Assembly (NCBI RefSeq): GCF_011043735.1
Contig: NZ_JAAKGV010000012.1
Location: 124,001 to 188,000, forward strand
Length of the DNA: 64,000 nt
From: Methylobacterium sp. DB0501
GTDB lineage: Bacteria > Pseudomonadota > Alphaproteobacteria > Rhizobiales > Beijerinckiaceae
Reading direction: 5' to 3'
Shown: piece by piece, positions 36,423 to 44,649 of the stretch
How positions within the stretch are numbered: the first letter of the stretch is position 1
Layout of the letters: every line of letters starts with the position of its first letter
Made by a program: the position numbers and the translations under genes
The notes under the pieces: model-generated
Databases searched by the model: none
Told to the model about the DNA's origin: nothing
The model's input: the letters and a program-made list of their open reading frames with translations, nothing else

Positions 36423-38045
36423 CTATTCGCTCTCTGTGCGCTTCTTCAGCACAACCGGCCGTAGCAGGAAGGCAGGGACGTGAGCCCCCATGCCGATCTC
36501 CGCCTCCGGCATCGCGTCGTCGTCGCGATGCCGGCCGCTCCGCCGGCCGGCGGAACGGTCGTCGTGCGGGCGTCGATCCTCCTGGGGACGCCGATCCTCT
36601 TGGGGACGCCGGTCGTCCTGTGACCGCCGTGCGGCCTGGGGACGGCGCTCGTCCGGCATGCGGCGCTCCTCGGACGGGCGCGGCGCCTCGCCGTTGGCGC
36701 GGGACGGAGCCGCGTCCTCCTCCGGCCGTGGGCTGCGGGCGCGCCGCCGGCGCGTCTCGTCGCGCCGGCCCTCGTCCCGGCTTCTTTCCTCGCGGCGTCC
36801 TTCGCCGCGGGATCCCTCGGAGCGGGATCCTTCGGCGCGCGATCCTTCGGACCGTCGGCCGCGACCGTTGCGGCCGCGGCGCTCGCCCGGCTCGGGTGCC
36901 TCGTCCTCCGGCAGGCTGGCGAGGTCGCCTTCCGCCCAAGGGATCGGCTGGCCGATCAGCGTCTCGATCGCCGCGAGCGATTTCTCGTCGCCGCGGCCGA
37001 CCAGGGTGAAGGCGGCGCCGGAGCGGCCCGCCCGGCCGGTGCGGCCGATCCGGTGGACGTAATCCTCGGCGTGGTGCGGCACGTCGAAGTTGAAGACGTG
37101 GCTCACCGCCGGGATGTCGAGGCCGCGGGCGGCCACGTCGCTAGCGACGAGCAGCGGCACCTCGCCGGAGCGGAACGCGTCGAGCGCCGCCATGCGGGCG
37201 CGCTGGTCCATGTCGCCGTGCAGGGCCGCGACGTTGAAGCCATGGTTCGACAGCGACTTCTGCAGCTGCGCGACGTCGCGCTTGCGGTTGCAGAAGACGA
37301 TACCGTTGTTCAGCTCCTCCGCCGCCCGGATCAGCTTGCGCAGGGTCTTGCGCTTCTGGTGTCCCTCGGGGCCCGTCGCGACCAGGCGCTGGGTGATGGT
37401 GCTGGCGGTGGAGGCGGGGCGCGCCACCTCGATGCGGACCGGATTGTGCAGGAAGTCGTCGGCGAGACGCTGGATCTCCGGCGGCATCGTCGCGGAGAAG
37501 AACAACGTCTGGCGCGTGAACGGCACCATCTTCACGATCCGCTCGATGTCGGGGATGAACCCCATGTCGAGCATCCGGTCGGCCTCGTCGATGACGAGCA
37601 GCTCGACGCCGGTGAGCAGCAGCTTGCCGCGCTCGAAATGGTCGAGCAGCCGGCCGGGCGTTGCGATCAGCACGTCGACGCCGCGGGTGATCTTGAGATC
37701 CTGGTCGGCGAACGAGACGCCGCCGATCAGCAGCGCCACGTTGAGCTTGTGGTTCGTGCCGTAGCGCTCGAAGTTCTCGACGACCTGCGCGGCGAGCTCG
37801 CGGGTCGGTTCGAGCACGAGCGTGCGCGGCATCCGCGCCCGGGCCCGGCCCTGTTCGAGCATCGTGAGCATCGGCAGCGTGAACGCCGCCGTCTTGCCGG
37901 TGCCGGTCTGGGCGACGCCGAGGACGTCACGCCGCGCGAGCACGTGCGGAATGGCTTGGGCTTGGATCGGGGTCGGCGTGGTGTAGCCTGCCGCCTCGAC
38001 GGCCTGCTGGACCTTCTCGCTTAAACCCAGTTCGGCGAATGACAT
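36423..38045 (-). CDS. DEAD-box RNA helicase with Arg-rich repetitive tail
   Basis: The product has 540 residues. ATG 38045 gives the MSFAELGLSEKVQQAVE Q-motif start. Walker A is AQTGTGKT (~46), followed by PTRELA, TPGRLL, DEAD (in VIDEADRMLD, ~150), SAT, the helicase C motifs SDVAARGLDIP and HRIGRTGRAGR. From about 395 the chain becomes a low-complexity Arg/Glu/Ser/Asp tail with short repeats (GSRxEGSR, RRPQEDRRPQ), as in RhlE-type helicases. Such tails bind RNA and can drive condensation. Probable roles are ribosome assembly, RNA turnover or cold response. Confidence 0.94.
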   Translation of the reverse strand: MSFAELGLSEKVQQAVEAAGYTTPTPIQAQAIPHVLARRDVLGVAQTGTGKTAAFTLPMLTMLEQGRARARMPRTLVLEPTRELAAQVVENFERYGTNHKLNVALLIGGVSFADQDLKITRGVDVLIATPGRLLDHFERGKLLLTGVELLVIDEADRMLDMGFIPDIERIVKMVPFTRQTLFFSATMPPEIQRLADDFLHNPVRIEVARPASTASTITQRLVATGPEGHQKRKTLRKLIRAAEELNNGIVFCNRKRDVAQLQKSLSNHGFNVAALHGDMDQRARMAALDAFRSGEVPLLVASDVAARGLDIPAVSHVFNFDVPHHAEDYVHRIGRTGRAGRSGAAFTLVGRGDEKSLAAIETLIGQPIPWAEGDLASLPEDEAPEPGERRGRNGRGRRSEGSRAEGSRSEGSRGEGRREERSRDEGRRDETRRRRARSPRPEEDAAPSRANGEAPRPSEERRMPDERRPQAARRSQDDRRPQEDRRPQEDRRPHDDRSAGRRSGRHRDDDAMPEAEIGMGAHVPAFLLRPVVLKKRTESE

Positions 38046-38321
38046 CCTGAAGAGATACCGTTGCGCGCGGGCGGATCGGGCCGGCGCGGAGAAACCGTCG
38101 CGGCAACGGCCGGGAGGCAAGGTCGTTTCGCAGCCTGTCCCGCGCCGGATCGCCGAGGCGGGACGTTCACGCCATTGCTCCGTCGCGTCGGGCACGCGAC
38201 CGCCCGCAGGACACGCCCGATGCGAGTCCATTTGTCAAGGGCTGACCGTGATTTGTGAGCCGATCCGTCCCGCCCGACGGTGGACGGTTCGCCGCGCGGG
38301 ACATCGCCGTACGTGCCCGCC
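38046..38321. other. Helicase upstream region, no gene seen
   Basis: This stretch between the helicase start and a possible small ORF holds the helicase 5' region. No coding frame, RNA gene or strong hairpin is recognised. Confidence 0.5.
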
Positions 38322-38585
38322 CTACGGCCGCGGCGTCGCCGCGCAAGGGTCGAGGCGGGTGCCGGCCGCGCTTCCGGCGATCGATCCGGTGGTCTCCGGT
38401 TCGGTGCCGCCGCGTAGCGCGGCGGTCGCGCCCGGACCGGACCCGGCAGGCCTGCGCGAGGCGAGGTACTGCGTCGCCGCCAGCGACAGGGCGACGGCGA
38501 CCAGGGCCATGCGCCAGGTCTTCCCGACGAGAGAGGTGCGGCGGACGAGGGAGGGCGGCGCGGTCTCGTGCCCGGAAGCGGCCAT
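38322..38585 (-). CDS. Possible small single-pass membrane protein
   Basis: The product has 87 residues with one hydrophobic helix (WRMALVAVALSLAATQYLAS, about 25-44) and a low-complexity tail containing PETTGSIAG, a pattern common in Rhizobiales small membrane or periplasmic proteins. Only a weak ribosome binding site (GAGAAA) precedes ATG 38585. It is in a 760-base gap that otherwise lacks a gene. Coding status is uncertain. Confidence 0.4.
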   Translation of the reverse strand: MAASGHETAPPSLVRRTSLVGKTWRMALVAVALSLAATQYLASRRPAGSGPGATAALRGGTEPETTGSIAGSAAGTRLDPCAATPRP

Positions 38586-38806
38586 GTCGGTTTCTCAACG
38601 GCAATGCGAGCCGGCACGCTGGACGATCATGGTTAATCGGAAGTGACCCCAGCACCTCGATTTTTTGCGCCGACGCTCGCCTTCGATTCATCTTTCGTTG
38701 ACGGGTGGGGGGGTAAAACCCAGCCTCGTTGCAGGAATGCGACAGACCGGGTGACCGACCGGGGATAGAAGCGCGCCGGCTCTCGCCAATCAGGACCAGT
38801 CAGAGA
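38586..38806. promoter_or_regulatory. Upstream region of the outer-membrane protein gene
   Basis: It contains a T-run (near 38660), a TTGACG (38698-38703) that could be a -35 box, and a G-run, GGTGGGGGGG, just after it. No good -10 was found at 16-18 bases. The 5' untranslated region would be about 80 bases or more. Confidence 0.3.
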
Positions 38807-39697
38807 ATGAAGAAGATCCTCCTCGCCTCCGTGGCCCTCGTCGGCCTGTCCGCGGCCGCCTCTGCGGCCGACCTGCCGCGCCGCGTCGCTCCGCCGCCGG
38901 TCTTCACGCCGGTGCCGGTCTTCACCTGGACCGGCTTCTACGCCGGTTTCAACGCTGGTTACGGCTTCAACACCGCTGACACCCGCGCCGCGACCGTCGT
39001 CGGCATCGACAACCGCACCGGCCTGATCCCGGCCGGCCCCGGCGGCGTCCCCGGCACCGGCGTGCTCGCCTTCGGCAACCGCAACAGCACCGACGGCTTC
39101 GTCGGCGGCGGCCAGATCGGCTACAACTATCAGTTCACCCCGGGCGCCGGCTTCGTGGTCGGCATCGAGGCCGATGCCCAGTACGCCGATTTCGGCCGTG
39201 ACCGGAACCGGTTCTCGTATGCCGGCACCGTGCCGTGCTGCGCCGCCCAGTCGGTGTTCAACCCGAACGGCGTCTCGGGCCTCGACTTCTTCGGCACCGT
39301 CCGTGGTCGCGTCGGCTACGCCTGGGACCGCACCCTCGTTTACGCCACCGGCGGCTTCGCCTACGGCGCCGGCGGCGGCCGCGAGTTCGGCCTGCCGAAC
39401 CGCTCCTCCGACGACTTCCAGACCGGCTGGACCGTCGGCGGCGGCGTCGAGTACGCTCTGCCCACCGACTCGTTCCTGAACTTCTTCCGTTCGAACGCCG
39501 TGACCGTGAAGGTCGAGGGCCTGTACGTGAACCTGGACCGCGGCGGTCTGGGCGGCGCCTTCGCCGTCAACAACGCCGGCACCCTGATCACCACCGCCTC
39601 CCCGGGCGTGGTCGTCGTCAGCGGCGCCCAGAACCGTCGCGAGAGCGAGTTCGCGGTGGTCCGCGCCGGCCTGAACTACAAGTTCAACGGCTTCTAG
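38807..39697 (+). CDS. Outer-membrane beta-barrel protein (Omp25/RopB-like)
   Basis: The product has 296 residues with a signal peptide, MKKILLASVALVGLSAAASA, cleaved before ADLPRR. A proline-rich linker (PPPVFTPVPV) leads to an alternating beta barrel: FTWTGFYAGFNAGYGF, GFVGGGQIGYNYQF, FGTVRGRVGYAWDRTLVYATGGFAYG and a final VRAGLNYKFNGF ending in Phe, the usual outer-membrane insertion signal. Codon use is strongly biased, suggesting high expression. Function is probably structural or porin-like. Start ATG 38807 is set by the signal peptide. Confidence 0.93.
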   Translation: MKKILLASVALVGLSAAASAADLPRRVAPPPVFTPVPVFTWTGFYAGFNAGYGFNTADTRAATVVGIDNRTGLIPAGPGGVPGTGVLAFGNRNSTDGFVGGGQIGYNYQFTPGAGFVVGIEADAQYADFGRDRNRFSYAGTVPCCAAQSVFNPNGVSGLDFFGTVRGRVGYAWDRTLVYATGGFAYGAGGGREFGLPNRSSDDFQTGWTVGGGVEYALPTDSFLNFFRSNAVTVKVEGLYVNLDRGGLGGAFAVNNAGTLITTASPGVVVVSGAQNRRESEFAVVRAGLNYKFNGF

Positions 39698-39728
39698 TCT
39701 CGACCTTCCGTCCCCGCGGCGGAGCGGA

Positions 39729-39752
39729 GCCCGGCCTCACGGCCGGGCTTTT
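39729..39752 (+). terminator. Rho-independent terminator of the outer-membrane protein gene
   Basis: GCCCGGCC (39729-39736), loop TCAC and GGCCGGGC (39741-39748) form a perfect 8-bp stem followed by TTTT (39749-39752), 31 bases after the stop codon. It is the most classical terminator in the window. Confidence 0.85.
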
Positions 39753-39792
39753 CGCGTTGCGGGGCCGTGCTCCCCGCGCCGGTCCGGCCCCA

Positions 39793-39836
39793 GACGAAGA
39801 AGGCCCGGCCGCTCTCGCGGCCGGGCCTTCTTCGTC
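39793..39836. terminator. 20-bp perfect hairpin between convergent omp and parE genes
   Basis: A 20-bp perfect stem (39793-39812 with 39817-39836) closes a TCTC tetraloop. The outer part is A-rich on one side and T-rich on the other (GAAGAAGG / CCTTCTTC), so it can terminate in both directions, serving parE from the minus strand and backing up the omp terminator. The rest of the 303-base gap 39698-40000 holds no gene. Confidence 0.75.
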
Positions 39837-40000
39837 GTCAGGGTCCGGTAAGGGGGCGTCCCCGGGACCCGGGTTCCTATCGACGGTCGTTGGAAACGAG
39901 CTTCGGTTCCGTTCTTGAAGGTTCGCCGAGCCCGGGATCCCGTCGCTCTCGGGCCCGCCCGAGAGCGACGTCGGTGCGTCGGCATCTTGGGCCGTCGATA

Positions 40001-42148
40001 TCAGATGTCGAGTTCGATCTCGTCGGCGAAGACCGCCCGCTCGGAGATGAAGGCGAAGCGGGCCTCGGGCTTGTTGCCCATCAGCCGCTCGACCGTGTCG
40101 CCGGTGGCGTCCTTCGCCTCCTCCACCACCTCGACCCGCAGCAGCGTGCGCTTCTTCGGGTCCATCGTGGTCTCCTTGAGCTGGCCCGGCATCATTTCCC
40201 CGAGGCCCTTGAAGCGGCCGATCTCGACCTTGCCCGACTTGAACGTGGTCTTGAGCAACTGCTCCTTGTGGCGGTCGTCCCGGGCGTAGGCGCTCTTGGC
40301 GCCTTGCGTCAGCCGGTAGAGGGGAGGGACCGCCAGGTAGAGGTGGCCTTGCTCGATCAGCTTCGGCATCTGCCGGTAGAAGAAGGTGATCAGGAGCGAA
40401 GCGATGTGGGCGCCGTCGACGTCGGCGTCGGTCATGATGATGACCTTCTCGTAGCGAAGGTCGTCGTGCCGGTAGTGATTGCCGATACCGCAGCCGAGGG
40501 CCAGGATCAGGTCCGACAGGAGCTGGTTCGCCCCGAGCTTGTCCCGGCTCGCCGAGGCGACGTTGAGGATCTTGCCGCGCAGAGGCAGGATCGCCTGGGT
40601 GGCGCGGTCGCGGGCCTGCTTGGCCGAGCCGCCGGCCGAATCGCCCTCGACGATGAAGATCTCGGAGCCGGCGGCCCCTGCCTTCGAGCAATCGGCGAGC
40701 TTGCCCGGCAGGCGCAGCTTGCGGGTCGCGGATTTGCGGGCGACCTCCTTCTCCTGGCGCCGGCGCAGGCGTTCCTCGGCCCGGTCGATCACCCAGTCGA
40801 GCAGCTTGTTGGCCTGGGCCGGGGAGGCGGCGAGCCAGTGGTCGAAGGCGTCGCGGATCGCCGCCTCGACGATGCGGGAAGCCTCCAGCGTCGCGAGCTT
40901 GTCCTTGGTCTGGCCCTGGAACTCGGGCTCGCGGATGAAGACCGACAACATCGCCGCGCAGGTCGCCATCACGTCGTCGGCGGTGACCGAGGCCATCCGC
41001 TTGACCTGGCCGACCCGCTCGGCGTGGTCGCGCAGGCCCCGCAGCAGGGCCACCCGCATCCCGCTCTCGTGGGTGCCGCCCTCGGGCGTCGGGATGGTGT
41101 TGCAATAGGACGAGGAGAAGCCGTCGTCGTTCGACAGCCATGCCACCGCCCATTCGAGCGAGCCGTGGCTGCCCGGCTTGGTGACCTTGCCCGAGAAGAC
41201 GTTGTCGGCGACCAGCTCCTTGCCGTCGATCTCGCGGGCGAGATAGTCCTTGAGGCCGGCCGGGAAGCGGTGCACGGCCTCCGCCGGCACGTTCTCGACG
41301 CCCTCCAGGAGGGCCGGAGCGCAGCGCCAGCGGATCTCGACCCCGCCGAACAGGTAGGCCTTCGAGCGCGCCATCTTGAACAGGCGGCGCGGATCCAACT
41401 TGTGCTCGCCGAAGATCTCGGCATCCGGATGGAAGCGCACCCTCGTGCCGCGCCGGTTCTGTACCCGCCCGACCGTCTCCAGGTTCCCTTGCGCGTGGCC
41501 GCGCGAGAAGGTCTGGCGGTAGAGGGTCTGGTTGCGGGCGACCTCGACCTCGAGCACGTCCGACAGCGCGTTCACCACCGAGATGCCGACGCCGTGCAGG
41601 CCGCCCGAGGTCTCGTAGACCTTCGAATCGAACTTTCCGCCGGCATGCAGCGTGGTCATGATGACCTCGAGCGCCGACTTGCCCGGAAACTTCGGGTGCG
41701 GGTCGACCGGGATGCCGCGGCCGTTATCGGTCACGACGAGGCAACCGCTCTCCTCCAGCTCGACCTCGATGAAGCTGGCATGGCCTGCCACCGCCTCGTC
41801 CATCGAGTTGTCGATCACCTCGGCGAACAGGTGATGCAGCGCCTTCTCGTCGGTGCCGCCGATATACATGCCGGGCCGGCGCCGCACCGGCTCCAGCCCC
41901 TCCAGCACCTCGATCGCCGAGGCGTCGTAGCCGGCCTCCGCCGCCTCCGCGGGCGGGGGCACGGCAACCGGTTTCGCGCGCTTGACGGCCTCCGCCTTGA
42001 GCGGGTCCAGCGGTTTGCCGGCACGTTCCTTGCCGGCGGGCTCCGTGCCGGCAGGTGGCTTCCCTCCCGGTCCGAACAGGTCTCGTGCGGCCTCGCTCAC
42101 GCGACGGCCTCGCGATGGGGGAAGGGCTCTGGCAGCATTCGAGGTCAT
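40001..42148 (-). CDS. parE: DNA topoisomerase IV subunit B
   Basis: The product has 715 residues. The GHKL ATPase site EVIDNSMDEA (~112), GGLHGVGISVVNALS, the TOPRIM EGDSAGGS (~500) and DADVDGAHI (~572) are all intact. Absence of the GyrB-type insertion and the YIGGTDEKALHHLF segment indicate ParE. It decatenates daughter chromosomes with ParC. ATG 42148 precedes a 65-residue Ala/Pro/Lys-rich tail before the conserved VLEGLEPVRRRPGMY. parC is not in the window. Confidence 0.96.
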   Translation of the reverse strand: MTSNAARALPPSRGRRVSEAARDLFGPGGKPPAGTEPAGKERAGKPLDPLKAEAVKRAKPVAVPPPAEAAEAGYDASAIEVLEGLEPVRRRPGMYIGGTDEKALHHLFAEVIDNSMDEAVAGHASFIEVELEESGCLVVTDNGRGIPVDPHPKFPGKSALEVIMTTLHAGGKFDSKVYETSGGLHGVGISVVNALSDVLEVEVARNQTLYRQTFSRGHAQGNLETVGRVQNRRGTRVRFHPDAEIFGEHKLDPRRLFKMARSKAYLFGGVEIRWRCAPALLEGVENVPAEAVHRFPAGLKDYLAREIDGKELVADNVFSGKVTKPGSHGSLEWAVAWLSNDDGFSSSYCNTIPTPEGGTHESGMRVALLRGLRDHAERVGQVKRMASVTADDVMATCAAMLSVFIREPEFQGQTKDKLATLEASRIVEAAIRDAFDHWLAASPAQANKLLDWVIDRAEERLRRRQEKEVARKSATRKLRLPGKLADCSKAGAAGSEIFIVEGDSAGGSAKQARDRATQAILPLRGKILNVASASRDKLGANQLLSDLILALGCGIGNHYRHDDLRYEKVIIMTDADVDGAHIASLLITFFYRQMPKLIEQGHLYLAVPPLYRLTQGAKSAYARDDRHKEQLLKTTFKSGKVEIGRFKGLGEMMPGQLKETTMDPKKRTLLRVEVVEEAKDATGDTVERLMGNKPEARFAFISERAVFADEIELDI

Positions 42149-42414
42149 CCTCTCCCTATACCGGAACAAACGCGGAACAAAAAGGGTTTTCCGGCGGCGT
42201 CGGGGTGTGGCGAACGGGCGTGGTCGGTCGGTGTCGAACGGCGGCACGGATCCGCCTGCAGCAGAACCCGTACCAGAGTCACCGAGACGTAAACAAATTC
42301 CCTTAAAGGGCCGTGACGCGCGAGCGCTCCCCGGAACCTCGGCCATGACCGCCCGTTGTCCGGACGGTCGATCCTCCGCCGACGGGAGGCCCGCGCCGCA
42401 GGAGCGTCCCGACG

Positions 42415-42603
42415 ATGAAAGCCGCCAACCGCCACGCCCGTCACCTCTCTCTCGCCCGCGCCGAGCACGCCGCCGGCCAGGTCTTCGGTTATGCCGAGGA
42501 TGGTGTCGCGTCCGTGGCGACGGGGATCGGCCGGGTGACGATGACGGCGACGGGAGCCGCGGTCGTGGCCGCCGTCGCCGCTACTCTGGCATGGGCGCTC
42601 TGA
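42415..42603 (+). CDS. Possible small membrane protein
   Basis: The product has 62 residues: a histidine-rich N-terminus (NRHARHLSLARAEHAAG) and a C-terminal hydrophobic segment (ATGAAVVAAVAATLAWAL). A GGAG lies about 10 bases before ATG 42415. It sits alone between parE and the trehalose cluster. Without homology support it is only a candidate. Confidence 0.4.
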   Translation: MKAANRHARHLSLARAEHAAGQVFGYAEDGVASVATGIGRVTMTATGAAVVAAVAATLAWAL

Positions 42604-42812
42604 CCTACCGGACCGTCTGAGCCGGCTGCCGCGCGGCACGGGACCGGCCGTCCACAGCCGCCGTCCGGCCGGCCATTGCCGGGACGGCTCGCCGCCTTAG
42701 CTCCCGCTGCGCCGCGCCGGTCTCCCGCGCGGAACCCGGCAGAGGCGACCGACTTTTCCAGAGCGGCCCCCACGCCGTTCGCTCACTCACGCTTTCGAAG
42801 GATGGTGGCCCG

Positions 42813-44648
42813 ATGCGGCGCGCCCACAGCATGCCATTCGGTGCGGAGATCGGACCGGAGGGAGTGCGTTTCGCCCTCTGGGCGCCGACTGCCAAGAGCG
42901 TCGCCCTGATGGTCGACGGACGGGAACATCCGCTGGACGACCAGGGCGAAGGGTGGCGCCGACTGACGGTGCCCGGCCTGCGCGCAGGCGCCCGCTACGG
43001 CTACCGGATCGACGGCGACCTCGTGGTGCCAGATCCGGCCTCCCGCTTCCAGCCGGAGGATGTCTCGGGGCTCTCCGAGGTGATCGATCCCGGTGCCTTC
43101 ACCTGGACCGACGGGTCTTGGGCCGGGCGCCCGTTCGAGGAGACGGTGATCTACGAGTGCCATGTCGGCACCGCGACGCCGGAGGGCACCTACGCGGCCC
43201 TGGCCGACAAGCTCGAATCCCTGCGCGACCTCGGGGTGACCGCGATCGAGCTGCTGCCTCTCGCCGACTTCAAGGGCCGCCGCAACTGGGGCTACGACGG
43301 CGTGCTGCCCTACGCGCCGGATTCCGCCTACGGCCCCCCCGACGACCTGCGCCGCCTGGTGGACCGCGCACATGGCCTCGGCCTGATGGTGTTCCTCGAC
43401 GTTGTCTACAACCATTTCGGCCCGGCCGGGAACTACCTTCACGCCTACGCCAAGACGTTCTTCACCGAGCGGCACCAGACACCGTGGGGCGCCGGCATCA
43501 ACTTCGACGGCAAGACCAGCGGTCAGGTGGTGCGGGACTACTTCGTCCACAATTCCCTGTACTGGCTGGAGGAGTTCCACATCGACGGGCTACGGTTCGA
43601 CGCGGTCCACGCGATCCTGGACGATTCCGAGAAACATTTCCTGGCCGAGCTGGCCGAGCGGATCCGCGCCGCGCATCCGGAGCGACCGATCCACCTGATG
43701 CTGGAGAACGAGGCCAACCAGGCCCGCTGGCTGGAGCGGGACGGGACGGGCGGGCCGATCCTGCACAGCGCCCAATGGGCCGACGACACCCATCACGGCT
43801 GGCACATCCTGCTCACCGGCGAGGATTCCGGCTATTACGAGAGCTTCTCCGACAAGCCGGCGGCGCATCTCGCCCGGAGCCTGGCGGAGGGCTTCGCCTA
43901 CCAGGGCGAACCGTTCAAGACCCTCGACAACCATCCCCGCGGCGAGATGTCCGGCCACCTGCCGCCGTCGGCCTTCGTCACCTTCCTGCAGAACCACGAC
44001 CAAGTCGGCAACCGGGCGCTCGGCGAGCGGCTGAGCCACCTTTCGGATCCGTCGAGGCTGGCGCTGGCCCGGGCCGGGCTACTCCTGAGCCCGCAGATCC
44101 CGATGCTGTGGATGGGCGAGGAATGGTCGGCCTCGACGCCGTTCCTGTTCTTCGTCGATTTCGCCCCCGACGAGGAGCTGAACAAGGCGGTCCGCGACGG
44201 GCGCCGGCGCGAGTTCAAGAGCTTCGCCGCCTTCTCCGACGAGGAGAAGGCGAAGACCATCCCCGACCCCACCGCCGAGGAGACCTTTCGGCGCTCCACG
44301 CTCGATTGGGCGGAGCGGGAGCGCTCGCCGCACCGCGAGGTCCTGGCCGACACGACGGCGCTCCTGGCCCTGCGCCAGCGCGAGGTGGTGCCGCTGACGA
44401 AGACCGCCTGGCGGGGGGGCTCCTACACGTTGCCCCGGCCCGACGTGATCGACGTCACCTGGTCCTTCGCCGGCGGCAGCCTGCGCTTCGTCGGGGTGTT
44501 CGGCGGCGAGGCCTTCACGCTCGCGAGGGGGCCGGGCTCCCGGACGACGGGCCGCGTCATCTGGCGCTCGCCCTCGGTCGCGGACGGTGACAGCGGATCC
44601 CTGGTTCTGCCCGCTTGGTCGGGCGTGTTCGTGAAAGAGGTGGCTTGA
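42813..44648 (+). CDS. treZ: Malto-oligosyltrehalose trehalohydrolase (TreZ)
   Basis: The product has 611 residues. It hydrolyses maltooligosyltrehalose to free trehalose, the second step of the TreY-TreZ route. An N-terminal CBM48-like domain (FALWAPTAKSVALMV) precedes the GH13 barrel. The nucleophile is in GLRFDAVHAI (~262), the acid/base Glu in MLENEANQ (~298), and the third Asp in LQNHDQVGNR (~396). MLWMGEEW is the typical TreZ region. It starts the cluster and is separated by 1 base from malQ-treY. Confidence 0.96.
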   Translation: MRRAHSMPFGAEIGPEGVRFALWAPTAKSVALMVDGREHPLDDQGEGWRRLTVPGLRAGARYGYRIDGDLVVPDPASRFQPEDVSGLSEVIDPGAFTWTDGSWAGRPFEETVIYECHVGTATPEGTYAALADKLESLRDLGVTAIELLPLADFKGRRNWGYDGVLPYAPDSAYGPPDDLRRLVDRAHGLGLMVFLDVVYNHFGPAGNYLHAYAKTFFTERHQTPWGAGINFDGKTSGQVVRDYFVHNSLYWLEEFHIDGLRFDAVHAILDDSEKHFLAELAERIRAAHPERPIHLMLENEANQARWLERDGTGGPILHSAQWADDTHHGWHILLTGEDSGYYESFSDKPAAHLARSLAEGFAYQGEPFKTLDNHPRGEMSGHLPPSAFVTFLQNHDQVGNRALGERLSHLSDPSRLALARAGLLLSPQIPMLWMGEEWSASTPFLFFVDFAPDEELNKAVRDGRRREFKSFAAFSDEEKAKTIPDPTAEETFRRSTLDWAERERSPHREVLADTTALLALRQREVVPLTKTAWRGGSYTLPRPDVIDVTWSFAGGSLRFVGVFGGEAFTLARGPGSRTTGRVIWRSPSVADGDSGSLVLPAWSGVFVKEVA

Positions 44649-44649
44649 G

